Shown in pieces: positions 1 through 6,915 of a stretch of DNA of 36,181 bases; the stretch's first letter is position 1, and each line of letters starts with the position of its first letter. The position numbers and the translations under genes were made by a program. Source of the DNA: CAZFCK01 sp964517355 (GTDB lineage: Bacteria > Desulfobacterota > Desulfovibrionia > Desulfovibrionales > Desulfovibrionaceae); NCBI GenBank assembly GCA_964517355.1, contig CAZFCK010000019.1, positions 1 through 36,181 of the forward strand. Direction: 5' to 3'. The notes under the pieces are model-generated. The model was given only the letters and a program-made list of their open reading frames with translations, had not been told where the DNA came from and made no database searches.

Positions 1-230
1 ACGACTTGTTCGCGGATCTGGGCGACCTCGGTGTGGACATGGCTGAGGAAGCGCCCCCGGCGAAAAAAGGGGGCAAGGCCGGGCCCGCGCTCGCCGCGAA
101 AGCGCCCGCCCCAGGCAAGGCCGAGGCGGCACCTTCCGCGCAGGACGACATAGACGACTTGTTCGCAGATCTGGGCGACCTCGGTGTGGACATAGCTGAG
201 GAAGCGCCCCCGCCGAAAAAAGGGGGCAAA
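1..230 (+). repeat. In-frame tandem repeat, 153-bp period
   Basis: Bases 1-77 and 154-230 are nearly identical, with about four differences, and are spaced by exactly 153 bp (51 codons). A third, degenerate start (GACGATATTGACGACCTG) follows at about 271. The array probably extends left of the window. It encodes the acidic repeats of the overlapping gene. Confidence 0.85.
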
Positions 231-2117
231 GCCGCGCCCGCCGAAAAGCCCGCCAAGGTGACGGCCAGTCAGGACGATATTGACGACCTGCTGGGTGATA
301 TGGATTTGAGCGACAAGAGCGAGCAGACCATGGTCGGTTTTGGCGAAGATCTGCTCAACCAGATAGACGATGATGACGATGCGCCCGTTGCCCCCCGCGA
401 AAAAGTCGCGGTCGCCGCTCCGGCGCCGCAGCAAGTGCGGGACCATGATGCGACCATGGAGTTCGAAGTGCTGGAGGGGCAAGAAAAACCTGCCGGGGCA
501 ACCGGACCGGGCGGAGCCGAAGCGGACAGCATGCTTGACGACTTCGACCTGGATTCCCTGGAAGCTGAGATCGGCGGAGATTTTCTCGCTGAATCCTCCC
601 TGGAAAAGGAAACCGCGGTGGAGGAACAGGCTGGCGGGGAAATCGACTTTTCCGATTTTGATCTTGATGAACCCACTGAAATAGTTCCTGTTTCTGGAGA
701 GGGCGAAGTGTCGTCCCCCCAGGCTGATGATGAGACTTTTGATTTCGGCGTGGTGGATGAAGGCACCTTGTCGGGGGACATGGGGGGATTCAGCGCGGAA
801 GTGACCCAGGAGATAGATTTGACCGCGGATGCGGGAGCGAAGCTCCACGAGGGCGAAGCCTCCGATGAAATCGATTTTACCGGACTGGATCAGCTTATCG
901 ACGGCCTTGACCTGCCGGAAGACCATGAGGCGTCCGCGCCGGCCTCCGGGACAGGAGAGGCGGCTCAGGTTGGCGGAGTTGAAGAATACCGTGAAGAGGG
1001 CGTGAAGCTGGATGATCGCGACCTCGAAGATCTGGACGCGATTTTACAGGATATGGACGAAGAGGAAACCGAAGCGTCCGCGTCCGATGATGACGCCGAA
1101 CTTGAGATCGGCGAGCAGGATCTGGACGCCATAGAGTCCGCCTATCGTGAGGGGGAGCTTCTTGATGAGGACGAGGAGGGCGTGGAGGTAGAAGAGGGCT
1201 TTGAAGCGGAATTTGAAGCGGGCGAACTTTTTGAAGCCCCCGGGGATACGGCGCGGCCGCCCGAGGCCGAGCTGACCGATAGCGGCAAAGAGGATACGCT
1301 GGCGGAGTTCACGCTTGCCGAGGAGCCGGTTCCCGATGTCGTGTTGCAGGATTATATGGATTTGGAAAGCATGGACGGGGAGCAGTTCGAGCGGCAGATA
1401 GAAGCCGCGGCCCTGCGCGAGAGCGCGGTGGCCGATGAAGAGCACGCGCTGGGCGTGGGCGAGCTGCAGGAGGAGCTTGAGGCCGTACACGCCAGGCTGG
1501 CCGAATTGGAGAGCAAATTGCAAGAAGCTCAGGCCCCAGACATGGACGCGCCCGTGCGCGAGGCTGTGGATCATGCACTGGCGGCAGCTTTGCCCGCGGC
1601 CCTGGAAGAGCGGACCGGCAGCTTGCTGGAGCAGCTGCGGCAAAGCGTGCGGGAGCAGGTGCAGGAAAGAGTGTCCGAGGCTGTTGAGGAGCGCTCCCGG
1701 GAATTGCTCGAGCAGGTTGAGCAAAGCGTGCGCCGGCGCTTGGAAGAGGCTCTGCCCGGAGCGAGCGCTTCCATTGCTGATGATGTCTTCGCCCGTGTGC
1801 GACAGGACATGGAGCAGCGGAGCGAGCAACAGGCCAGCGCACTGCTGGACGCGCTGGAACTGCGGATCGTCGAGAAGCTTGGGCCTGATACGCCGCTTAT
1901 GGAGCGCATCAGGGATATCCTGGTTCCCGAGATGGAAAACGTGGTGCATGAGGGACTTCTGCCCTTCCGCTCCGAAACGTTGACCGAGGCCGGGTTGGAA
2001 AAACGTCTGCACAAGTTGGAAGAGAGCGTTGAACAGCGCATAGCCCGGGCCGTGCCGCAAGCTGCGGCGCGCATTATCCGCGAAGAAATCGCGAATTTGG
2101 CCCAAGAGTTGATTTAA
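3..2117 (+). CDS. Acidic repeat and coiled-coil protein, 5' end outside window
   Basis: The frame is open at the left edge, so the true start lies upstream; at least 704 codons are visible. The N-terminal part carries a 51-residue tandem repeat built on DDLFADLGDLGVD...AEEAPP with Lys/Pro/Ala linkers. A long Asp/Glu-rich, apparently disordered region follows to about residue 470. The last 230 residues are Glu/Arg/Gln-rich and read as amphipathic helix or coiled coil, ending in a short helix AAARIIREEIANLAQEL. That terminal helix recalls those at the ends of some deltaproteobacterial regulator and polarity proteins, but this is only an impression. There is no signal peptide, membrane segment or catalytic motif in the visible part. 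It looks like a cytoplasmic scaffold or adaptor protein. Function unknown; that it is a real gene is supported by length and by protein-level repeats. Confidence 0.85.
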   Translation, partial: DLFADLGDLGVDMAEEAPPAKKGGKAGPALAAKAPAPGKAEAAPSAQDDIDDLFADLGDLGVDIAEEAPPPKKGGKAAPAEKPAKVTASQDDIDDLLGDMDLSDKSEQTMVGFGEDLLNQIDDDDDAPVAPREKVAVAAPAPQQVRDHDATMEFEVLEGQEKPAGATGPGGAEADSMLDDFDLDSLEAEIGGDFLAESSLEKETAVEEQAGGEIDFSDFDLDEPTEIVPVSGEGEVSSPQADDETFDFGVVDEGTLSGDMGGFSAEVTQEIDLTADAGAKLHEGEASDEIDFTGLDQLIDGLDLPEDHEASAPASGTGEAAQVGGVEEYREEGVKLDDRDLEDLDAILQDMDEEETEASASDDDAELEIGEQDLDAIESAYREGELLDEDEEGVEVEEGFEAEFEAGELFEAPGDTARPPEAELTDSGKEDTLAEFTLAEEPVPDVVLQDYMDLESMDGEQFERQIEAAALRESAVADEEHALGVGELQEELEAVHARLAELESKLQEAQAPDMDAPVREAVDHALAAALPAALEERTGSLLEQLRQSVREQVQERVSEAVEERSRELLEQVEQSVRRRLEEALPGASASIADDVFARVRQDMEQRSEQQASALLDALELRIVEKLGPDTPLMERIRDILVPEMENVVHEGLLPFRSETLTEAGLEKRLHKLEESVEQRIARAVPQAAARIIREEIANLAQELI

Positions 2118-2239
2118 TTTCAGAATTTTCATGCGAGAGGGAAAACCCGGATGAAAGGGGTTCCCGCCCCGCATCCTCAGTGCTTGAGAACGCGCTCCGC
2201 CGGTAAGTGCGGCGGAAACACATATTTCGGGAGAACACG

Positions 2240-3547
2240 TTGCAAGGAAAGGAAACGCCCGCACACGGGCAGGGCGCCGGGGCCGGGTGGCGGCGGGCCG
2301 TGGAGCTTGGTCTTGCGTTGAGCATCCTTGTGGCGGTTATCGGGGGCATGGCCGCGTTTTACGGCCTTGCGCCGGACACGCTTCTCTACGATTCCGTGGA
2401 CGCCAGAGGGTATGCCAAGTATGCCTCATGGATCGCGGGCCATGAAGAATTTCCAAAATATTACGTCTGGATACGTCCTCTGGGGTATCCGCTGTTCCTC
2501 GCCGCCCTGGGCGTGGATTCCACGTACCTCATTATTGGGGCGCAGCTTGCCTTATGGGCGCTCTCAAATGTGCTGTTTTTCTATCTCGCGAACCGGACAA
2601 CGGAAAACAGGCTTTTGGCCCTGTTCGTCTCTGTTTTGTATTGCGCATCCATAGGCAGGCTGACTTTCAGCTTTCTCGCGCTCACGGAAACGATGTATAT
2701 CGCCTTTCTGTCCGCATCCGTTTTGTTTTTATACCGTTATTGCATGGAAAAGGGCTTCAACAATCTTGTGTTGTTTTTGCTGGCCGCAAGCGGCGGCGTG
2801 ATTGTCCGCCCCTCGGGCTTGTTGCCCTACCTTGCTTTTTTGCTCGTCGCCCTGGCGTATCATTGCCGGCGGCCCAAAGCCTTTGCCTGGTTGCTGGCCA
2901 CGGCCCTCCCCATAGTCGCGCAGTTGATTTTTTCCTTCGCGTTTTTGGGGATGTTCTCCATATCCGCCATCGGCAGCCTGACCCTGAACAACTATTTGCT
3001 GTTCAGGGCCGAGGCCGCGGCCGAAAATATACCGGTGGGCGAAGTCCGGAAAAATAAGAACAAGCCGCCGCACCTGCGCATGGACGGCGGCATGCGCAAT
3101 GTGGGGGCCGACGTGCGCGAAAACCTGTTGCATTTCGTCCGCAACAAGCCCGCGGCTCTGGCGGAAGCCTATTATGGGGCGCTACGGGAAAACATGCGCG
3201 CGGGGTGCTCCTTCATGCGCGAGCGCAATCAAGGACTCTATGCCTTGAGCGGCTGGCAAAACAGGCTGTATACGCCTTTGGGGCTTGCGGCGTGCGCTCT
3301 TTTGTGCGGCGCGGCGGTTGTTGGCGTCGTGCGCAGGCGATGGCCCGCAAAGCGGGGCGTTTTGTTATGGGGAACCCTGTGGGTGCTTTTCCTCTATAAT
3401 TTTTTGATATCGGGAATTTCGTACTGGCAGGGAGACCGATTTTCCGTTGTGAATTATTTCCTGGCCTTGCTGCTTGCTGGATATGCGGCGCGGCAATGCC
3501 GTACCTGGGTGGGAGCAGTGCGTGGAATCCACCGCCAACACCGGTAG
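2240..3547 (+). CDS. Polytopic membrane protein, possible GT-C/PMT-type glycosyltransferase
   Basis: This encodes an integral membrane protein of about 435 residues with roughly ten hydrophobic segments. The first is near residues 20-40 and is followed by a loop with an acidic pair in DSVDARGYAKYASWI. An early acidic loop between TM1 and TM2, then RPLGYPLFLA and an internal RPSGLLPYL, is the pattern of lipid-linked-sugar glycosyltransferases of the ArnT/PMT type. That assignment is inference only. I chose the TTG at 2240 because GGGAG lies 6 nt upstream. An in-frame GTG at 2207 would add 11 residues but has a poor ribosome binding site. It lies about 120 bp after the acidic repeat gene and ends just before a strong terminator. 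A polysaccharide or lipid-modifying role is possible. Confidence 0.75.
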   Translation: MQGKETPAHGQGAGAGWRRAVELGLALSILVAVIGGMAAFYGLAPDTLLYDSVDARGYAKYASWIAGHEEFPKYYVWIRPLGYPLFLAALGVDSTYLIIGAQLALWALSNVLFFYLANRTTENRLLALFVSVLYCASIGRLTFSFLALTETMYIAFLSASVLFLYRYCMEKGFNNLVLFLLAASGGVIVRPSGLLPYLAFLLVALAYHCRRPKAFAWLLATALPIVAQLIFSFAFLGMFSISAIGSLTLNNYLLFRAEAAAENIPVGEVRKNKNKPPHLRMDGGMRNVGADVRENLLHFVRNKPAALAEAYYGALRENMRAGCSFMRERNQGLYALSGWQNRLYTPLGLAACALLCGAAVVGVVRRRWPAKRGVLLWGTLWVLFLYNFLISGISYWQGDRFSVVNYFLALLLAGYAARQCRTWVGAVRGIHRQHR

Positions 3548-3626
3548 GGCGTCCGTACTCGACTCCTGCGGCAGGAAGTGATAGAGCCGCCAAAAAAGGA
3601 GAGGGCCTCCCGGGTTTTTTTCTTTT

Positions 3627-3682
3627 CCCGTCCGGAGCCTTTGCTTTGCGGTCAAGGCCATTTCCCCCCGGACGGGTTTTTT
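3627..3682 (+). terminator. Rho-independent terminator
   Basis: CCCGTCCGG (3627-3635) pairs perfectly with CCGGACGGG (3668-3676) and is followed directly by six T. The 32-nt loop holds an inner GCCTT/AAGGC stem. A shorter GC-rich stretch followed by seven T lies just upstream (about 3607-3621) and may act with it. It closes the transcript of the membrane-protein gene. Confidence 0.8.
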
Positions 3683-3775
3683 CCAGAATATAAGGCAGCG
3701 TGGCCAGAACCGCGCCAGGGTAGATCGTATAAGTTGGCGTACCGTAGTCATTGCGGCGAGCGCCGAGGAAAAGCC

Positions 3776-3964
3776 ATGGACAAGCTCGAAAAGCAAGCAC
3801 TGCAAGTCGCTAAGGAAATTGTCGTCAAATTTATCGAAGTCGGGCGCATCTCACCGCAAAATTTCGGGGAACTGTTCCCCGCGATTTACGGCCAGGTGCT
3901 GGACGCCATCCATTCGCACACTCCTGCCGCGACAGGTCAGGGGGGCGGAAAAAAAGAAGAGTGA
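3776..3964 (+). CDS. Small hypothetical protein, 62 residues
   Basis: ATG at 3776 has GAGG about 10 nt upstream. The product begins MDKLEKQALQVAKEIVVKFIE, an amphipathic helix. It continues VGRISPQNFGELFPAIYGQVLDAI and ends in a Gly/Lys/Glu-rich tail. It is soluble, with no signal peptide and no cysteine. It lies 12 nt before the UbiE-family gene and follows a strong terminator, so the two are probably one transcript. A similar short protein beside menaquinone genes would fit a conserved Desulfovibrio family, but I cannot name one. Function unknown. Confidence 0.75.
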   Translation: MDKLEKQALQVAKEIVVKFIEVGRISPQNFGELFPAIYGQVLDAIHSHTPAATGQGGGKKEE

Positions 3965-3976
3965 TGAGACAATCTG

Positions 3977-4783
3977 TTGAGTAATAGTGGTAAAGAGCCT
4001 CAGGAAGCGTTGACTGACGGGAACACGGCCAAAAACCATGGCCGGGATGCGGTGCAGTCCGACGAGCATGGCCGCCGTGTTTCCGGCATGTTCGGCCGCA
4101 TTGCGCGATGGTATGATTTTTTGAATCATTTTTTGAGCCTGGGGCAGGATATTTATTGGCGCTACAGGCTGGTGCGCTTGCTGCGTCCGGTGGATGCGGC
4201 GGATGAGCGCTTTGCGGTGCTGGACCTGGCAGCGGGAACTCTGGATGTTTCTCTGGAAATCCGCAGACAGCACCCCAAAGCCAGGATTCTGGCCATGGAT
4301 TTTTCCTTGCCCATGCTCAAACGGGGGCGGGAGAAATCGCAACGCAAGGGCGCGGGAGTGGAAACCGTGCTGGCGGACGGCAAACGTCTGCCCCTGCCGG
4401 ACGCCTGCGTGGACTGCATTACCGTGGCCTTTGGCATCCGCAACATCATTCCTCGCGCCGAAGCGTTTGCCGAGGCCCATCGCGTGCTGCGCCCCGGCGG
4501 CAGACTGTGCGTCCTGGAATTCGGTTCCGGTAAAAACCGCATCTGGCGCGGAATATACAATTTTTATCTGAACAGGTTGCTGCCGTTGGTGGGGCGCGTT
4601 GTGTCCGGCGATGCCGGCGCTTACCGCTATCTGGCCGAGACCATTACGGCTTTCCCCACAGCTGAGGTTTTGGCCGGAGAAATGCTGGCTGCGGGATTTT
4701 CCCAGGCTTTTTATCGGCCCATGATGTCCGGGATAGTCTATATCCATGTGGCCGGTAAAGAATGTGCCGCCCACTCGTTATAA
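3977..4783 (+). CDS. ubiE: UbiE/MenG-family quinone C-methyltransferase
   Basis: This is an SAM-dependent class I methyltransferase of 268 residues. In an anaerobic sulfate reducer it would methylate demethylmenaquinone to menaquinone, the last step of the pathway. Visible family marks are MFGRIARWYDFLNHFLSLG (residues 38-56), SAM motif I LDLAAGTLDV (about 82-91), LPDACVDCITVAFGIRNI and HRVLRPGGRLCVLEFG. The C-terminal YRYLAETITAFPT and GFSQAFYRPMMSGIVYIHVA are typical of UbiE/MenG. Motif I reads AAGT where AGGTGD is usual. The start at TTG 3977 has only a weak GAGAC upstream; in-frame starts further in would shorten a poorly conserved N-terminus without touching the core. Together with the polyprenyl synthase at 6916 it indicates a local menaquinone theme. 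Confidence 0.93.
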   Translation: MSNSGKEPQEALTDGNTAKNHGRDAVQSDEHGRRVSGMFGRIARWYDFLNHFLSLGQDIYWRYRLVRLLRPVDAADERFAVLDLAAGTLDVSLEIRRQHPKARILAMDFSLPMLKRGREKSQRKGAGVETVLADGKRLPLPDACVDCITVAFGIRNIIPRAEAFAEAHRVLRPGGRLCVLEFGSGKNRIWRGIYNFYLNRLLPLVGRVVSGDAGAYRYLAETITAFPTAEVLAGEMLAAGFSQAFYRPMMSGIVYIHVAGKECAAHSL

Positions 4784-4802
4784 AAAAGCGTGAGGCCCGG
4801 AC

Positions 4803-4949
4803 TTGTTGCCTGTCTCGGATTGCGGTAAGGCCATGAGGCTCTACCGCGGGATGCAGGTGCGGCGGAAGGTTGGCGCGTTTTGGCCTTGGAACGAGGCTCA
4901 CCCCGGAAACATCTTCATTGTTTCCGGCGAATGCATAAGGGCGTCTTAA
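4803..4949 (+). CDS. Possible 48-residue protein downstream of ubiE
   Basis: The frame runs from TTG 4803 (GAGG 7 nt upstream) to TAA 4947-4949. It reads protein-like in the middle (MRLYRGMQVRRKVGAFWPW) and uses G/C-rich third positions like its neighbours. It starts 19 nt after ubiE. Against it: the start is a TTG, there is no known family, and its second half coincides with a hairpin (4903-4927) that resembles a dispersed repeat. It may be a real small protein, a decayed gene, or chance. Confidence 0.3.
   Translation: MLPVSDCGKAMRLYRGMQVRRKVGAFWPWNEAHPGNIFIVSGECIRAS
4903..4927. repeat. Hairpin, possible member of the CTGAAAC/GTTTCAG repeat family
   Basis: CCGGAAACA (4903-4911) and TGTTTCCGG (4919-4927) form a perfect 9-bp stem with a 7-nt loop. 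There is no T run on either side, so it is not a classic terminator. The layout GGAAACAtcttcaTTGTTTCC resembles the hairpin of the repeat at 7962-7986. It lies between ubiE (+) and the DUF2065 gene (-), so it could also help end both transcripts. Confidence 0.45.
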
Positions 4950-4970
4950 CTTTTTTCATGATATAAGGCC

Positions 4971-5171
4971 CTAAAACGTCCGCACGATGGATATGATCAC
5001 AAGGCCGAGCAATATGGAGCCGAGCCCCATGAAGCGTAGAAAGGTGGGAGGTTTCTCCGCCAGGTTGCGCAACATCTCCGGCAGGCGCTCGGCGAACAGA
5101 AAATATGGCAGACCCTCGATCATGAATGCCAGGCCCAGGGCCGTGAAGAAAAAACGCCAATCTAGTTCCAT
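4971..5171 (-). CDS. DUF2065 (YjeT-like) small inner membrane protein
   Basis: The 66-residue product reads MELDWRFFFTALGLAFMIEG, PYFLFAERLPEMLRNLAEKP and RFMGLGSILLGLVIISIVRTF. It has two hydrophobic helices flanking a short polar loop. That is the DUF2065 pattern: an N-terminal GLxxxIEGLPxxL, an ER.P.MLR.LAE loop and a C-terminal G...LGL helix. The ATG at 5171 gives the standard family length; upstream in-frame ATGs would add an Arg/Lys-rich stretch not seen in the family. In E. coli the relative yjeT lies near hflC/purA, but its role is unknown. Here it stands alone on the minus strand, divergent from the nucleotide-sugar dehydrogenase 79 bp away. Confidence 0.85.
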   Translation of the reverse strand: MELDWRFFFTALGLAFMIEGLPYFLFAERLPEMLRNLAEKPPTFLRFMGLGSILLGLVIISIVRTF

Positions 5172-5250
5172 GCCCTTTTTTAGCCTTTGCCGCCGGACTT
5201 GTCCACAGTCGCGCGGCAGCGAGGCCATGAATGTGATTGAAGGAGAATAG

Positions 5251-6564
5251 ATGATAAGCTTTGCTGAACTGAAGGAAAAAAGATCGCCTGTGGCCCTTGT
5301 GGGGCTGGGCTATGTGGGTTTGCCCCTGGCCGTGGCGTTGAGCAATTATTTTCAGGTTATCGGATTTGATGTTTCCGAGGAGCGCGTGCGTGAACTTGCC
5401 GCCGGCAGGGACCGCACCGGCGAGGTGGAGGATGAGAAACTCGCGCAGTGCAGCGTGGAATTCACCAGCGATCCGGCCATGATCGAGCGCGCCGGGGTGG
5501 TGGTCGTGGCGGTGCCCACGCCCATCGATAAATTCCGCCAGCCCGATCTCGGCCATGTTTCCAGCGCGTCCATTCTGGTGGGCAAACATCTGCGCAAAGG
5601 CGCGGTGGTGGTGTATGAGTCCACCGTCTACCCCGGTCTCACGGAAGATTTTTGCATTCCCCTGCTCGAACAGCATTCGGGACTGACCTGCGGCAAGGAT
5701 TTTTTCGTGGGGTATTCACCGGAGCGCATCAATCCCGGAGACAAACAACACACCCTGGAATCCATCGTCAAGGTCGTATCGGGGCAGGATCAGGCCACGA
5801 CCGAGCTTCTGGCCGAGTTCTACGGCACCGTGGTCAAGGCCGGGGTGCATCGCGCTTCGAGCATCAAGGTGGCTGAAGCCGCCAAGGTGATTGAAAATAC
5901 GCAGCGCGATCTGAACATCGCTCTGATGAACGAGCTTTCGCTCATTTTCGACCGTATGGATATCGACACCCAAGAGGTGTTGGAAGCCGCCGGCACCAAA
6001 TGGAATTTCCTGCATTTCACGCCCGGCCTCGTGGGGGGGCATTGCATCGGCGTGGACCCCTACTATCTGACCTTTAAGGCGGAATCACTGGGCTTTCATC
6101 CGCAGGTCATCCTGGCTGGCCGCCGCATCAACGACCATATGGGAAAATACGTGGCCGAAGCGGCCATAAAGAAACTCAACCGCAGCGGCAGTTGCCTGAG
6201 CAGCGCCCGCGTCGCGGTGCTGGGGCTGACGTTCAAGGAAAACGTGCCCGATTTGCGCAACACCAGGGTTATCGACGTGATAACCGAACTCAGGGAATAC
6301 AGCGTGGAGGTCCTGGTGCACGATCCCGCGGCGGACAAGGAAGAGGCCAAGCGCGAATTCGGCCTGGATCTGTGCCGCAAGGAGGATCTGCGCGACCTTG
6401 ACGCGGTGATTTTATGCGTGCCGCACAAGGAATACGCGCAGTTGACCCCGGATGAGATCCTTTCCTGGTTTACGGATGCAAAACGGGCTTTGCTGCTGGA
6501 TATCAAGGGCATGCTCGACAGCAAGGCCATGACCGCCGCGGGTATCTCCTACTGGCGGCTGTAG
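5251..6564 (+). CDS. Nucleotide-sugar dehydrogenase (TviB/WbpA type)
   Basis: This NAD-dependent enzyme of 437 residues oxidises the C6 hydroxyl of a UDP-sugar to a uronate, most likely UDP-GlcNAc or UDP-GalNAc in the TviB/WbpA/WbpO branch. The Rossmann motif VALVGLGYVGLPLA is at 14-27. VPTPID, YESTVYPG and GYSPERINPGD follow, then AEAAKVIENTQRDLNIALMNE (about 208-228) with the catalytic Lys and Asn. The catalytic Cys265 sits in GGHCIGVDPYYL, and the C-terminal domain has LGLTFKENVPDLRNTR. AAGGAG lies just before ATG 5251. No other polysaccharide genes adjoin it, so the acceptor pathway is not visible here. Ten nucleotides after its stop begins the TGA-interrupted small gene. The family is certain; substrate specificity is not. 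Confidence 0.93.
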   Translation: MISFAELKEKRSPVALVGLGYVGLPLAVALSNYFQVIGFDVSEERVRELAAGRDRTGEVEDEKLAQCSVEFTSDPAMIERAGVVVVAVPTPIDKFRQPDLGHVSSASILVGKHLRKGAVVVYESTVYPGLTEDFCIPLLEQHSGLTCGKDFFVGYSPERINPGDKQHTLESIVKVVSGQDQATTELLAEFYGTVVKAGVHRASSIKVAEAAKVIENTQRDLNIALMNELSLIFDRMDIDTQEVLEAAGTKWNFLHFTPGLVGGHCIGVDPYYLTFKAESLGFHPQVILAGRRINDHMGKYVAEAAIKKLNRSGSCLSSARVAVLGLTFKENVPDLRNTRVIDVITELREYSVEVLVHDPAADKEEAKREFGLDLCRKEDLRDLDAVILCVPHKEYAQLTPDEILSWFTDAKRALLLDIKGMLDSKAMTAAGISYWRL

Positions 6565-6574
6565 GAAGCGCAAC

Positions 6575-6805
6575 ATGCTGGACCAAGATGTAGAACGCAT
6601 TGTCTGTTGGGATGATTGCTGAAAAGGATATTCCGAGGCGAGTTTCCGCCTCAGGGATATGGATCCGGGCAAAAGGCTGGCACTGGAAATCGAACCGGAG
6701 CAGGAACGAAAGATGCGCGCCATTGTGCGGTTGCGCAAGGGGCGCTTTTTGCAAGAACGTCCTCTGGCCGGCGGCCGCAAACTCCTGCTTGTGGAAAAAC
6801 AATGA
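6575..6805 (+). CDS. Candidate small selenoprotein (in-frame TGA) or nonsense-mutated gene
   Basis: ATG 6575 has AGGAAG six nt upstream and lies 10 nt after the dehydrogenase stop, an excellent initiation site. The frame reads MLDQDVERIVCWDDC, then TGA (6620-6622), then continues without break KGYSEASFRLRDMDPGK... to LLLVEKQ and a TGA at 6803-6805. If the first TGA is read as Sec, the product has 76 residues with a CxxxC-Sec cluster. The segment after the TGA (AIVRLRKGRFLQERPL, GGRKLLLVEKQ) is clearly protein-like. A stem-loop just after the TGA fits a SECIS element (see 6620-6660). Alternatives are a CGA-to-TGA or TGG-to-TGA mutation making a pseudogene, or a 48-residue protein starting at ATG 6659; that ATG lacks a well-spaced ribosome binding site. 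I do not recognise the family. The second stop overlaps the next ATG (ATGA). Confidence 0.55.
6620..6660 (+). promoter_or_regulatory. Candidate bacterial SECIS stem-loop after in-frame TGA
   Basis: The TGA occupies 6620-6622. ATATTCC (6628-6634) pairs with GGGATAT (6654-6660) with one T-G wobble, and GAGGCG (6635-6640) pairs with CGCCTC (6647-6652). A single A (6653) bulges between the two helices. The apical loop is AGTTTC (6641-6646), with G at its second position and 18 nt between TGA and loop. The usual bacterial SECIS model asks for a G in the first two loop positions and about 16-37 nt between UGA and loop, and both are met. There is no T run after it, so a terminator is unlikely. Confidence 0.5.
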
Positions 6806-6906
6806 CCCAAGGTTCAACGACGGCGATGGCCGGAGCCATTTTCAGGGGCGCCGCGTTGCCTTCACCTGAACCGGAACGCTTGCCCTTCAGGGGCAACTAC
6901 AGGTAA
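6802..6906 (+). CDS. Possible 34-residue coupled ORF
   Basis: ATG 6802 overlaps the stop of the preceding gene as ATGA, the classic arrangement for translational coupling. The frame ends with TAA at 6904-6906, nine nt before the polyprenyl synthase ATG. It reads MTQGSTTAMAGAIFRGAALP then SPEPERLPFRGNYR, a basic, Pro-rich short peptide with no recognised motif. It may be a real small protein or only a leader that couples translation to the next gene. Confidence 0.3.
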   Translation: MTQGSTTAMAGAIFRGAALPSPEPERLPFRGNYR

Positions 6907-6915
6907 TAAGAGCAA

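Noticed and set aside
1044..2264. Minus-strand open frame opposite the acidic repeat gene
   Set aside because: Composition follows from the antisense of Glu/Gln-rich coding; no ribosome binding site and no family.
6659..6805. A simple 48-residue gene starting at ATG 6659
   Set aside because: The ATG lies in the 3' arm of the strong hairpin with no well-spaced ribosome binding site, while ATG 6575 in the same frame has an excellent one. Kept only as an alternative.
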